Below are positions 18,342 to 26,331 of a DNA stretch of 64,000 nucleotides, piece after piece. This DNA comes from Accumulibacter phosphatis (lineage in GTDB: Bacteria > Pseudomonadota > Gammaproteobacteria > Burkholderiales > Rhodocyclaceae). Position numbers and translations under genes: made by a program. The stretch is taken from NCBI RefSeq assembly GCF_000024165.1, contig NC_013194.1:3906001-3970000 (forward strand), given 5' to 3'. Under the pieces are notes generated by a model. It saw nothing but the letters and a program-made list of their open reading frames with translations. It was not told the DNA's origin and ran no database searches. Each line of letters begins with the position of its first letter. The first letter of the stretch is position 1.

Positions 18342-19753
18342 TGGCCAGCCCTCTCGCTGCTCGTGCGGGATTTCTCGAATACGGGCCGAACGTCACGCAA
18401 CAACAGCACCGGCGTCGAAAACGGCGCCAGGCGCTCGAGGAAATCGAGCATCTCCATCATCGGAGCATTGCGGAAGAAGCGGGCATAAGGCACCTCCATC
18501 CAGAGTTGATCGGCGTACGCGTAGAGTTCGTGCGGCCGGTCGCCGACATTGTCGCGATCGCGGTCGAAGCCCTGATAGTCATCCCAGTAATTGCCACGCC
18601 AAACGTTGTGGCGTGCGCTGCCGGCATCGCCCAGGGCGACCTGCGTCAGGTTCCCCTCGAAGGAATTGCCCTCGACGAGCGTGCCTTCCTTGTCGGCCAG
18701 GAAGCTGACGCCAACGCCGTTGTAGGCAATCCGGTTGGCGCGGATCGTGATCGTGCTGTCGGGCTCGAAAGGCGACATGTCGAGGCCGACGCCGACGCCG
18801 CAGTAGACGATCTCGTTGCCTTCGACGACGACGTCGGACGCTTCCTTGAAGCCGACCGCCATGCCGGTCGGCCCGTTGGCGTGCGAGAACAGGTTGTTGC
18901 GGATCGCCCCGCCACCCGAATACATCACATAGACGCCGACGGCGTTGTCGTAGAAGCGGTTGCCCTCGACGAGATTGTTGGCGGCGAACATGAAGTGGAT
19001 CGAATAGCGGCTGCGCCGGGCAGCGTTGTCAAGGTAGCGGTTGTCGTTCGAGTACCAGGCGACCATATCGCGAGAATCCTCGATGACATTGCCGGCGATC
19101 AGGTTGCGGTGGCTGTACCACAGCCGCAGGCTGTCGCCGCGCGTCCCGAGGTCGAAGGGTTTCGAACGGATGGTGTTGCCGCGCACGACGTTGTCGTTCG
19201 ACTTCTTGAGATCGATGCCGAACAGGCAGTTGTCGATGCGCAGATCCTCGATCACGTTGTGGTCGCCGCGCACGTTCAGGCAGGCATCGTCCGAATCGTG
19301 CGACGAGCCCGAATTGGTCAGGTGCAGGCCACGCACGAGGGCCTGGTTCGCTTCCAGGACGAAGACCGTTCCCTTGCCACCGCCATCAATGGTCACGGCG
19401 CCCTGCCCGTCGATGGTCAGCGTCTTGTTGACCACCACCGGCCCGGAATAGCGTCCCGGGTCGAGCTTGAGGAGCGAGCCGGCGGGCGCCGCGTTGATCA
19501 GATCCTGCAGGAAAGGCAATCCGGGGACGCGTGGCACGGTCGGGATCGTCGCTGTCTCGTCGATGCTGCCCCAGCCGGCGGCGGCCGGCGCGCCCATCGC
19601 GCCGTTACGGCCCGACTCGGCCACATCGACGCGACCACTACCGCGCGCGCCACTGCGCTGCAGGGCCGTCAGTGCGTCTTCGGCGCCCGGTGAGGGCAGG
19701 ACGAACAGGGCGAGCCCGCCAGCCAGCCCGGCCGCGAGCAGACGGCTGAACAT
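18338..19753 (-). CDS. nosD: NosD, periplasmic copper-site assembly protein
   Basis: A 471-residue exported protein: signal peptide (LLAAGLAGGLALFVLPSPGAE), then a right-handed beta-helix of PbH1/CASH repeats (for example VVRGNTI, LIAGNVIED, LVEGNRFYDNAVGVYVMYSG, ANRIAYNGVGVSF) and a C-terminal NosD tail with LWMEVPYARFFRNAP. NosD is the periplasmic arm of the NosDFY transporter and receives copper from NosL for the CuZ centre of NosZ. It starts 3 bases after the NosB-like gene and overlaps nosG by 4. About 45 residues after the signal peptide, before the helix, are Gly/Ala-rich and look unstructured. Confidence 0.94.
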   Translation of the reverse strand: MFSRLLAAGLAGGLALFVLPSPGAEDALTALQRSGARGSGRVDVAESGRNGAMGAPAAAGWGSIDETATIPTVPRVPGLPFLQDLINAAPAGSLLKLDPGRYSGPVVVNKTLTIDGQGAVTIDGGGKGTVFVLEANQALVRGLHLTNSGSSHDSDDACLNVRGDHNVIEDLRIDNCLFGIDLKKSNDNVVRGNTIRSKPFDLGTRGDSLRLWYSHRNLIAGNVIEDSRDMVAWYSNDNRYLDNAARRSRYSIHFMFAANNLVEGNRFYDNAVGVYVMYSGGGAIRNNLFSHANGPTGMAVGFKEASDVVVEGNEIVYCGVGVGLDMSPFEPDSTITIRANRIAYNGVGVSFLADKEGTLVEGNSFEGNLTQVALGDAGSARHNVWRGNYWDDYQGFDRDRDNVGDRPHELYAYADQLWMEVPYARFFRNAPMMEMLDFLERLAPFSTPVLLLRDVRPVFEKSRTSSERAGQ

Positions 19754-19756
19754 GGC

Positions 19757-20746
19757 CTACTCCGCCGACCCCTCGCGCACCTGCTTGCGCCGGATCAGCA
19801 GCGCCAGCAGCAGGCAGACCATGACGCCGACGAGGAGCGCGTAGCCCCAGTAGGGATACGAGTAGGTCGAGAACTGCGCCACCTTGCCCTCGCCGAAGAC
19901 CGTCGGCATGAAAGGCTTGACCGTGAAAGCGCCCCAGGGATGCATGTTGTGTCCGAAGAACCACAGCCAGCCGGCGTAGGTGATGACGAAGAAGACCGGC
20001 AGCAGCGCCGGAACCAGCGCCAACAGCAACGAGAAGCCGCGAATCCGGGCGACGCCGATGACGACGACGAGCATCGCCAGGAGCGTACCGGCGATGACCA
20101 GATGCGTGACCTTGGTGACGTTGTCGCCCCAGACGCGGATCTTCTCGGGCTCGTTGAAGAAGGTCGCGGTTTCGCTGACGTAGTTGGCGACGTGCGTCGC
20201 CAACCCGCCGAGCACGTACTGGTCGACGAGCATCCAGGCGGCGACGAGCGTGAAACCGGCGGCCAGAACGAGAACGCGCGTCTTGCGCCGGGGAACCATG
20301 AAGCCGAGCAGCATCACCGTGAAGAAGCCGAAGAAGAACTTGGCGAGCGGCTTCTCGACCGGCGCGCCGGTGGCGATCGGGAACATGCCGACGTAGTGGT
20401 TGATGGTGTTCATTTCGTGCACGCAGTCGAGTCCCTGCGCACCCTTATCGATGTCCTTGCCCTTGTCGGTGATCGGGTTGTAGCGTTCGTCCTCGTGCGA
20501 GATATCCTTCTGGATGATCTCGCCAGCCATGCGCGTGCCCTTGCCGGCGGCCTTGCAGCCGTTGAAGACGCCGTTGAAGTGGAAATGGATGCGGATCCCG
20601 TCTGGAAAGGCGTCCGGCGGGTAGTTCGGTGCCGTCAGCGAGACCCACCAGATCGGCGAAAAGTAGGCGACGATCATCAGTACCGTCGCCACGGCGGTGA
20701 GTGCCGTGACGATCAGATTCGACTTGCTGGCGGGTGCTGCTGACAT
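19757..20746 (-). CDS. nosB: NosB-like membrane protein of clade II nos cluster
   Basis: A 329-residue integral membrane protein with a first anchor near residue 15-35, a periplasmic loop of about 100 residues (WWVSLTAPNYPPDAF through DIDKGAQGLDCVHEMNTINHYVG) and then about five more helices. It has no known cofactor motif; HFHFNG and GHNMHPWGAF are His-rich points on the outer side. Its place after the cytochromes and before nosD matches the gene called nosB, conserved in clade II clusters and of unknown role. Two Cys lie in the first loop. The symbol is inferred from position and topology. Confidence 0.75.
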   Translation of the reverse strand: MSAAPASKSNLIVTALTAVATVLMIVAYFSPIWWVSLTAPNYPPDAFPDGIRIHFHFNGVFNGCKAAGKGTRMAGEIIQKDISHEDERYNPITDKGKDIDKGAQGLDCVHEMNTINHYVGMFPIATGAPVEKPLAKFFFGFFTVMLLGFMVPRRKTRVLVLAAGFTLVAAWMLVDQYVLGGLATHVANYVSETATFFNEPEKIRVWGDNVTKVTHLVIAGTLLAMLVVVIGVARIRGFSLLLALVPALLPVFFVITYAGWLWFFGHNMHPWGAFTVKPFMPTVFGEGKVAQFSTYSYPYWGYALLVGVMVCLLLALLIRRKQVREGSAE

Positions 20747-20762
20747 GCTTCGATCCTCGGGG

Positions 20763-21497
20763 CTACTTCTTCTTGGCCGGTGCCTTGGCCTTGCACATGT
20801 TGCCCGGCATCACCAGGCTCGACTGGTAGGCCGAAATGGCAACCAGTTGATCGTTGTTGTACTTCTTGATGATCTTGACCATGTCCGGGTTGGCATTGCG
20901 CCGGTGACCGTCGCGGATCTCGGTCATCTGGCGCAGCAGGTACTTGTAGTGCTGGCCGGCGATCACCGGGTAGAACTTGTCCTTGACCCCCTCACCGTTC
21001 TGCCCGTGACACTCCTTGCACTCCTTCTCGTACAGCTCCTTGCCGGTCGCCAGCTGCTTGTCGAGATCCTTGCCGTCGTACTTGCCGTGCTCGACGGGAA
21101 TGCATAGCTGCTCGATATAGGCGGCGACGTCGGCCAGTTCCTGCGGGTCGGTCAGCGTCGCGGCAAACGGATACATCGTCGGGTTGTCGCGCAGGCCGGC
21201 CCGGATGTCGGCCATCTGCTTGATCAGCACGGTAGTGTGCTGGCCGGCGAGTTGCGGGAAGGTGCCGTCTGGACGACCGGCGCCCGACGGCAGGTGGCAG
21301 GCACCGCATACCTCGTAGGCTTCCTCGCCGCGCTTCTTGTCGCCCTTGAGCTTCAGCGCCTCGCTCTTCTCGCCCTCCTGGGCGTTCCACTTGTAGTCCT
21401 TGCCCTCAATGCCCTGCGCCTTGGGTGCCGGTGGCGCAGCGTGCGCGGCGGCCGCGGCAAACATCGCCAGGGAAACCGCCAGAATCAGTTTTTTCAT
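20763..21497 (-). CDS. Diheme c-type cytochrome of nos cluster (NosC-like)
   Basis: A 244-residue periplasmic protein with a signal peptide (MKKLILAVSLAMFAAAAAHA) and two class I cytochrome c domains with CGACH and CKECH heme sites, each followed by a GQHxxxLxxQMxxIRxGxR block. It resembles cytochrome c4 and the NosC proteins that carry electrons from NosGH to NosZ. The tail is Lys-rich (KAKAPAKKK). A strong ribosome site (AGGGAG) lies just before the ATG, and an FNR/DNR-type box lies 65 bases upstream, so this gene may begin its own transcript with nosB-D-G-H-F-L-Y-tlpA. Confidence 0.88.
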   Translation of the reverse strand: MKKLILAVSLAMFAAAAAHAAPPAPKAQGIEGKDYKWNAQEGEKSEALKLKGDKKRGEEAYEVCGACHLPSGAGRPDGTFPQLAGQHTTVLIKQMADIRAGLRDNPTMYPFAATLTDPQELADVAAYIEQLCIPVEHGKYDGKDLDKQLATGKELYEKECKECHGQNGEGVKDKFYPVIAGQHYKYLLRQMTEIRDGHRRNANPDMVKIIKKYNNDQLVAISAYQSSLVMPGNMCKAKAPAKKK

Positions 21498-21561
21498 TGC
21501 TCACTCCCTACTGTTTGAGGATCGATACGTGCCAATCTAACAAGCGCCCCGGTGTCTGACG

Positions 21562-21575
21562 TTGATAATTGTCAA
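21562..21575 (-). promoter_or_regulatory. FNR/DNR-type box upstream of diheme cytochrome
   Basis: TTGATAATTGTCAA matches the FNR/DNR consensus TTGATNNNNATCAA at nine of ten defined positions. Its centre is about 71 bases before the ATG of the diheme cytochrome gene. With a site at -41.5 that leaves a leader of about 30 bases, a normal layout for an activated promoter. A Crp/Fnr-family gene lies 7 kb away at 28504. Binding is inferred. Confidence 0.6.
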
Positions 21576-21616
21576 GTCATGCGTGCCTGCCGCGGAGACA
21601 GCGCGCGCGTGCCGTC

Positions 21617-21934
21617 TCAGGGCTTGAGCTTCGAGATGTAGTCGGCCAGCGCCTTGATCTCGTCATCGCTGACGAGGTGCATGACGCCCTTCATCGCCGC
21701 CGAGTTGCCGTTCGCGCGCGCCCCGCTCTTGATGTCGAGCATCTGCCTCTCGATGTACTTGGCATTCTGGCCGGCAATCTTCGGATAGTCGGGCATCAAG
21801 GCCTTGTTGCCGGCCGGACCATGGCAGGCGTTGCAGGTCTTCTCGGTGTACAGTCTTGCTCCGTCGACGGCCGGTGCGGCCAGGGCTGGCGCGGCGAGTG
21901 CGGCGAGTGCGACAAGAGCCATCAGCTTGTTCAT
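21617..21934 (-). CDS. Small monoheme c-type cytochrome after nosZ
   Basis: A 105-residue periplasmic cytochrome c: signal peptide (MNKLMALVALAALAAPALAA), heme site CNACHGPAGNKA, then YPKIAGQNAKYIERQM and a C-terminal Met ligand region (MKGVMHLVSDDEIKALADYISKL). It is a class I cytochrome of the c553/c5 size and a likely electron donor to NosZ. The start at 21934 fits the signal peptide and has an AGGAA site in front. It is separated from nosZ by an intrinsic terminator and from the diheme cytochrome by 119 bases holding an FNR-like box. Confidence 0.88.
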   Translation of the reverse strand: MNKLMALVALAALAAPALAAPAVDGARLYTEKTCNACHGPAGNKALMPDYPKIAGQNAKYIERQMLDIKSGARANGNSAAMKGVMHLVSDDEIKALADYISKLKP

Positions 21935-21950
21935 GGCGATTCCTTCCTGA

Positions 21951-21985
21951 TAAGAAAACGGGGACCAGAGTAACTCTGCTCCCCG
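21951..21985 (-). terminator. Intrinsic terminator after nosZ
   Basis: On the minus strand, 40 bases after the nosZ stop, positions 21985 to 21959 form a GC-rich hairpin (outer stem CGGGGA/TCCCCG, inner stem CAGAGT/ACTCTG, one C-C mismatch, very short loop) followed directly by TTTTCTTA at 21958-21951. This is the classic Rho-independent form. It should end or attenuate the nosZ message before the cytochrome gene at 21934. Confidence 0.75.
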
Positions 21986-22024
21986 CCGAGTTGCCTTGAG
22001 TTGCATCAAGACGAATGACCTGGC

Positions 22025-24322
22025 TTACTTGACCTTCTTGGCGCCGTTCTGCTCGAGGTAGGTCTTGGCGCGCAGGCCGAGGTCGGCAGCCTTGACCTGG
22101 TACTGCCAGATCTGCTCGGTCCACAGCGCGGCGTTGTTCCAGTCCTTCTTGCCGGCTGCTTCGTCAGCCTTGGCCTTGGCGTCCTTGATCTTGCCCAGCT
22201 GATCGACGGCGTCGTCCATCATGTTGACCACGTCCGGGAAGTCCTTGTAATTGACACTCGTGATGTAGCCGACGACCGAGTCGATCACCGCCTGCGTATC
22301 GGCCACCTTCTTCAGCTGCGTCTTGTAGTCGGCCTCGGTGTAGTTGGCGCCCGCCGTACCGGCGGTCTTGGTCGGTTTCCAGCCCTTCGGCTTGACCAGC
22401 AGGTAGCCCTGCATCTCGAGGTGCAGCGCCGAGCAGAACTCCGTGCAGTAGTACGGGTAGACGCCCTCCTTGTCGGCCTTGAACTTGACCGTGACCGTCT
22501 TGCCGGGCTCGACCGAGGCGTGCACGTTGTAGGTCGAAACCGTGAAGCCGTGCGTCTCGTCCTGTGCCCTCTCGAGGTTGGTGAGGTGGATGGTGACTTC
22601 GTCGCCGACTTCGGCTTCGATCGTTTCGGGCGTGATGTGCGAGCGGATCAGCGTCCCGAAGACTTCGATCTTGTTGCCCTTCTTGACCGTCTTCTCTTCA
22701 CCGGCACGTACCGCACCCGGGTTCGGCTGGTCGGTCCGGCTGTTGGTGCCGACCTTGTAGCGAACGCCTGGCTTGAGCTTGCCGGCTTCGATGGCGACCA
22801 CGTAGTGCGGCTCGCCGAGCGGCAAGGGCATGTCGTAGAGGAGTTGCATCTTGTCGTCGCTGATGTCGATCAACTGGTGGTTCTGCGGATGCAGCGGCCC
22901 GACCGGCACGAAACGGTCGATCGCCAGCTTGTTGAGGGCAACCAGATAGCGGCCCTTGGGATCGACCGAATCACCTTCCATCGTCATCAGGTGACCGATG
23001 TTGTAATGGACGCTGATCTTGTCGAGCACCTTGCCTTCGCAGAAGTTCCATTTGACGACCTGCGAGTCGACGTACAGCGAGGTATAGGCGACGCAGGGCT
23101 TGGCATCGTACTGGGTATGCAGCGGCCCGAGGCCGAGCTGCACCTGGGTATGCAGCGCGTCCTTCATATTGATCACCGGGATGCCGTAGGGATCCTTCGA
23201 TTCGAACTTGCCGGCCTTGATCGCCGCCTGGATCTTCTCGAAGGAATACACCGAGACGTGCGTGTCGAGCTTGCCGGCGACGGTGATGAACTTGCCGTCC
23301 GGAGTCACATCGACGCCGTGCGGCGACTTGGGTTCCGGCACCAGGAAGAGGATGCCTTCCTTGATCGCGGTGTCCATCATCAGCACGTCGTGGCCATTGA
23401 TCTTCTTCGCCTTGCCGGCAGCCACCAGTTCGGCTGCCTTTTTCCAGTTGATCACGTGCAGATAGTCGGTATCCTTGGCCGAGCAGCCCGCTTCATAAGG
23501 AGGCCGTCCCTTTTCGATGCCGCCGACGTAGCGCTCACTGCAGAAGGAATTGGTGAACGACCAACCGTCCGACGGGCCCTTGCCGGCATCCGAGAGATCC
23601 TGGCTGTACGGCGGCAACTCGAGCGAGAACGACTGCTTGGGATCGATGCGTCCTGCCTTGCGGTCGAACTTCCAGTAGGTGACGCCGCCGCGGTACTTCT
23701 CGTTGAACTCCTCGAGCGGGTAGAACTTCTTGTTCTCGAGCGGCGTCGCATACTGCGCGGCCTCGATCACGTACTCGGTGTTCGGCGTGACGAAGGCGCC
23801 GCCGTGTTCGGACTTGAAGATCGGGTTGACGACGATCTGCTTGGTCTCGAAGTCGCGCAGGTCGATCACCGCCAGACGCGGGTTGGCCTTGTCGTTGATG
23901 AACAGGAACTGGCCGTCGTACTTGCCCTGCGTCTCGGATATCGCCGGGTGGTGCGTATCGCCCCAGTTGATTTCCTTGCCGTCGATGCTGCCTTGCCGGA
24001 GAACCGCCTTCGACTCCTCGTCGAAGCCGTAACCCTGCCAGGGCTCGGGCGTGAACACGCCGATGTACTTGAGGATGCGCATCGAGGGAATGCCATAGAC
24101 GATCACCTGCCCAGACTGACCGCCCGACGAGAAGGCGACGAACTCGTCGCGCTTGCCGGTCGGCACATAGGTCTTCGAAGCGGCCAGCAGATCCTGCTGT
24201 GAAAGGTTGCGGCGCTTCATGACGTCCTGCAGCGATTCGGCGGCATACGCGATGCCGACGGCGGCGCAGCCGAACCCTGCTGCGAGCAGCAATGGCGCGA
24301 CCTGCTTGGTGCGGAATTTCAT
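22025..24322 (-). CDS. nosZ: Nitrous oxide reductase, clade II
   Basis: A 765-residue NosZ, the periplasmic enzyme that reduces N2O to N2. The signal peptide (MKFRTKQVAPLLLAAGFGCAAVG...) lacks a twin-arginine motif, so Sec export is expected, a mark of clade II. The propeller carries GDTHHPAISET (D122, H124, H125), the clade II variant of the CuZ motif. The CuA domain has CTEFCSALHLEM (C626, C630, H634, M637). After the CuA domain there are about 110 more residues, helical and without a heme motif. The start is set by the signal peptide and the GGGAGAG site before it. A degenerate FNR-like box lies about 116 bases upstream. Confidence 0.96.
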   Translation of the reverse strand: MKFRTKQVAPLLLAAGFGCAAVGIAYAAESLQDVMKRRNLSQQDLLAASKTYVPTGKRDEFVAFSSGGQSGQVIVYGIPSMRILKYIGVFTPEPWQGYGFDEESKAVLRQGSIDGKEINWGDTHHPAISETQGKYDGQFLFINDKANPRLAVIDLRDFETKQIVVNPIFKSEHGGAFVTPNTEYVIEAAQYATPLENKKFYPLEEFNEKYRGGVTYWKFDRKAGRIDPKQSFSLELPPYSQDLSDAGKGPSDGWSFTNSFCSERYVGGIEKGRPPYEAGCSAKDTDYLHVINWKKAAELVAAGKAKKINGHDVLMMDTAIKEGILFLVPEPKSPHGVDVTPDGKFITVAGKLDTHVSVYSFEKIQAAIKAGKFESKDPYGIPVINMKDALHTQVQLGLGPLHTQYDAKPCVAYTSLYVDSQVVKWNFCEGKVLDKISVHYNIGHLMTMEGDSVDPKGRYLVALNKLAIDRFVPVGPLHPQNHQLIDISDDKMQLLYDMPLPLGEPHYVVAIEAGKLKPGVRYKVGTNSRTDQPNPGAVRAGEEKTVKKGNKIEVFGTLIRSHITPETIEAEVGDEVTIHLTNLERAQDETHGFTVSTYNVHASVEPGKTVTVKFKADKEGVYPYYCTEFCSALHLEMQGYLLVKPKGWKPTKTAGTAGANYTEADYKTQLKKVADTQAVIDSVVGYITSVNYKDFPDVVNMMDDAVDQLGKIKDAKAKADEAAGKKDWNNAALWTEQIWQYQVKAADLGLRAKTYLEQNGAKKVK

Positions 24323-24437
24323 CTTGACTCTCCCTGTTGTCGGTTCGGGTTGTACCCTCATCATCCCCATCGCCCTGCGACAATCCGCCACTGCGGCAAT
24401 ATGCCGCACATTGTGGTCGCAAGCGCTGGCGGATAAT

Positions 24438-24451
24438 TTAAGGTGGATCAA
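24438..24451 (-). promoter_or_regulatory. Degenerate FNR/DNR-like box upstream of nosZ
   Basis: TTAAGGTGGATCAA (plus strand) matches TTGATNNNNATCAA at eight of ten defined positions, with one half-site perfect. It lies 116-129 bases before the nosZ ATG and 159 bases before the divergent gene at 24610, so it could serve either. Weak on its own; context is the main support. Confidence 0.35.
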
Positions 24452-24609
24452 AATTTTGCCAAGCTGCTGCGCCGCACAATCGCAGTTGCGCCCACTTGCC
24501 ACCGACGCTCGACGCCGGTGTCTGCCCTCCTGTCCGGGAGACCTTGGCTCTCGGCGACAATGGAGTCCCCCAAGTCAACGACCGCAACAACACACGCCAC
24601 ACCGACCTG

Positions 24610-25074
24610 ATGACCAAGAACCTGCTGATCGATGCAGCCATCCTGCTGGGACTCGCCATCCTCGGCGTCATCGGCTACAAGCTGGCGCCCCTGCTCAACC
24701 CGAAAACCGATGTCGCCCTGCCGCTGTCGAGTTGCGATCCGGGTCGCCAGCCCTGCATGGCGACGCTGCCTGACGGGACGCAACTCGAGTTCTCGATCGA
24801 CCCGCGGCCGATCCCGGCGCTCAAGCCGCTGCAGGTGGAGGCCACCTTCCGGGGAGGCGACGTGCGCAAGGTCGAAGTCGATTTTGCCGGCACCGAGATG
24901 AAGATGGGCTACAACCGACCGCAGCTAGAACGTCAGGCGGACGGCATGCACTTCCGCGGCCAGGCGAGCCTGCCGGTCTGTATCACGGGGACCATGGAAT
25001 GGCAGGCGACGCTCCTCGTGCACACCGCCCTGGCCGTGGTGGCAGTACCGTTCCGCTTCGTCACCGGCCATTGA
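24610..25074 (+). CDS. Membrane-anchored protein of unknown function, divergent from nosZ
   Basis: A 154-residue protein I do not recognise. It has one N-terminal membrane anchor (LLIDAAILLGLAILGVIGYKLAPLL) and a periplasmic domain of about 120 residues with three Cys: SSCDPGRQPC near residues 40-47 and LPVCITG near residue 121. EMKMGYNRPQL has Met spacing that could suit copper, as in FixH-like or copper-chaperone folds. It is 18 bases ahead of the SCO1 gene and two copper-chaperone genes follow, so a part in copper supply to NosZ or an oxidase is a fair guess. The start ATG follows ACCTG with no clear ribosome site. Confidence 0.7.
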   Translation: MTKNLLIDAAILLGLAILGVIGYKLAPLLNPKTDVALPLSSCDPGRQPCMATLPDGTQLEFSIDPRPIPALKPLQVEATFRGGDVRKVEVDFAGTEMKMGYNRPQLERQADGMHFRGQASLPVCITGTMEWQATLLVHTALAVVAVPFRFVTGH

Positions 25075-25092
25075 CGCGAGGGCCGCACCGAC

Positions 25093-25731
25093 ATGCCCAC
25101 GAAAACCCTGCTGATGGCGCTGATCGCCGCGCTGAGTGCCATCCTGATCCTCCTCGCCGTCTTCTGGGAGCCGGTGCCACCGCGGCCGATCGCCAGGATT
25201 GCGCCACACGAGCGCTTGCCGGCGGCGACAGCCCCGCCGGCGGGCGGCGAGTTCACCCTGCAGGGAGCGCAGGGGAACGTCAGGCTGAGCGACTTTCGCG
25301 GCAAGGTGGTTCTCATCTACTTCGGCTACACCTATTGCCCGGATGTCTGCCCGACGTCGCTGTCGCTGCTGGCGCAGGCGCTTTCCGAACTCGCACCGAA
25401 TGAACGCGAACGCGTCCAGGGCATCTTCATCTCGGTCGACCCCGAGCGCGACACCGCTGCCCGCTTGCAGGAATACACGCCGTTCTTTCACCCGCAAATC
25501 GTCGGCCTGAGCGGCACGGCAGCGCAGATCGCCAGGGTCGCCGAACAATACGGAGCCCGCTACCACAAGCAGGCGCCCGACGCCGAGGGGCGCTACGCCG
25601 TAGACCACTCGTCGGCGACCTACGTGGTCGACCCACAGGGCCGGCTGACCGGCGCGTTGCCGCACGCCTCCACGCCGACACAGATCGTCGCCGCCGTGCG
25701 AGAGCAACTGGCGAGCGCAGCCAGCCGATGA
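25093..25731 (+). CDS. SCO1/SenC copper chaperone
   Basis: A 212-residue membrane-anchored thioredoxin-fold protein. The anchor is LLMALIAALSAILILLAVFW. The copper site is complete: YTYCPDVCPTSL for the CxxxC pair and VDHSSATYVVD for the distal His. SCO/SenC proteins insert copper into CuA-type sites. Here possible clients are the CuA site of NosZ, transcribed divergently, or the heme-copper subunit at 26913. It is in one unit with the unknown membrane protein before it and the PCu(A)C protein 65 bases after it. Confidence 0.92.
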   Translation: MPTKTLLMALIAALSAILILLAVFWEPVPPRPIARIAPHERLPAATAPPAGGEFTLQGAQGNVRLSDFRGKVVLIYFGYTYCPDVCPTSLSLLAQALSELAPNERERVQGIFISVDPERDTAARLQEYTPFFHPQIVGLSGTAAQIARVAEQYGARYHKQAPDAEGRYAVDHSSATYVVDPQGRLTGALPHASTPTQIVAAVREQLASAASR

Positions 25732-25796
25732 TCGGCCCCACCTGCCACGGCTGTCCCGACCCCACCAGCACTTGCCCACCGGAGAAGTTCAAGGCC

Positions 25797-26276
25797 ATGA
25801 AGTTCCGCAGCTCAGCCATCACCCTCGCCGCCGCACTGGCCATGCCGCTGTCCACCCTGGCCGGCGAAGCCGACCTGACGGTGGTCGCCCCGTACGTGCG
25901 GATGGTGCCACCGGGCACCCCGAACAGCGCCGCCTTCATGACCATCGCCAACAACGGTACGAGCGACCGCCGACTGGTCAAGGCCGACAGCCCGGTGGCG
26001 CGCGCCGTCGAACTGCACTCCCACACCAACGAGCAGGGCCTCATGCGCATGCGCCAGGTCAGCGCGATCGAGATCAAGGCGAAAAGTCGAACCGAACTGA
26101 AGTCCGGCGGCTACCACGTGATGCTGATCGACCTGCGACAGCCTCTCAAAGAAGGTGAAACGGTAGCGCTGACACTCACCTTCGACGACGGCAGCATGAG
26201 CAGGGTCGACGCGCCGGTGCGCAAGCCGCAGGCGCTCCTTGAAGCGGAGCAGGCATCCGCGCACGGCAGGCACTGA
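25797..26276 (+). CDS. PCu(A)C periplasmic copper chaperone
   Basis: A 159-residue exported protein: signal peptide (MKFRSSAITLAAALAMPLSTLAG) and a cupredoxin-like PCu(A)C domain. The Cu(I) ligands fit the H(M)X10MX21HXM pattern: VELHSHTNEQGLMRM and GGYHVMLIDL. These chaperones hand copper to CuA sites together with SCO proteins. The ATG at 25797 is chosen for the signal peptide and the GGAGAAG site before it. It ends the copper set and is convergent with the thioredoxin gene at 26332. Confidence 0.9.
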   Translation: MKFRSSAITLAAALAMPLSTLAGEADLTVVAPYVRMVPPGTPNSAAFMTIANNGTSDRRLVKADSPVARAVELHSHTNEQGLMRMRQVSAIEIKAKSRTELKSGGYHVMLIDLRQPLKEGETVALTLTFDDGSMSRVDAPVRKPQALLEAEQASAHGRH

Positions 26277-26331
26277 GCGGACTCGCGACCGGCGATGGGC
26301 CGGCGGCCGAGCTTGCGGCGCGCCGGCCGGC

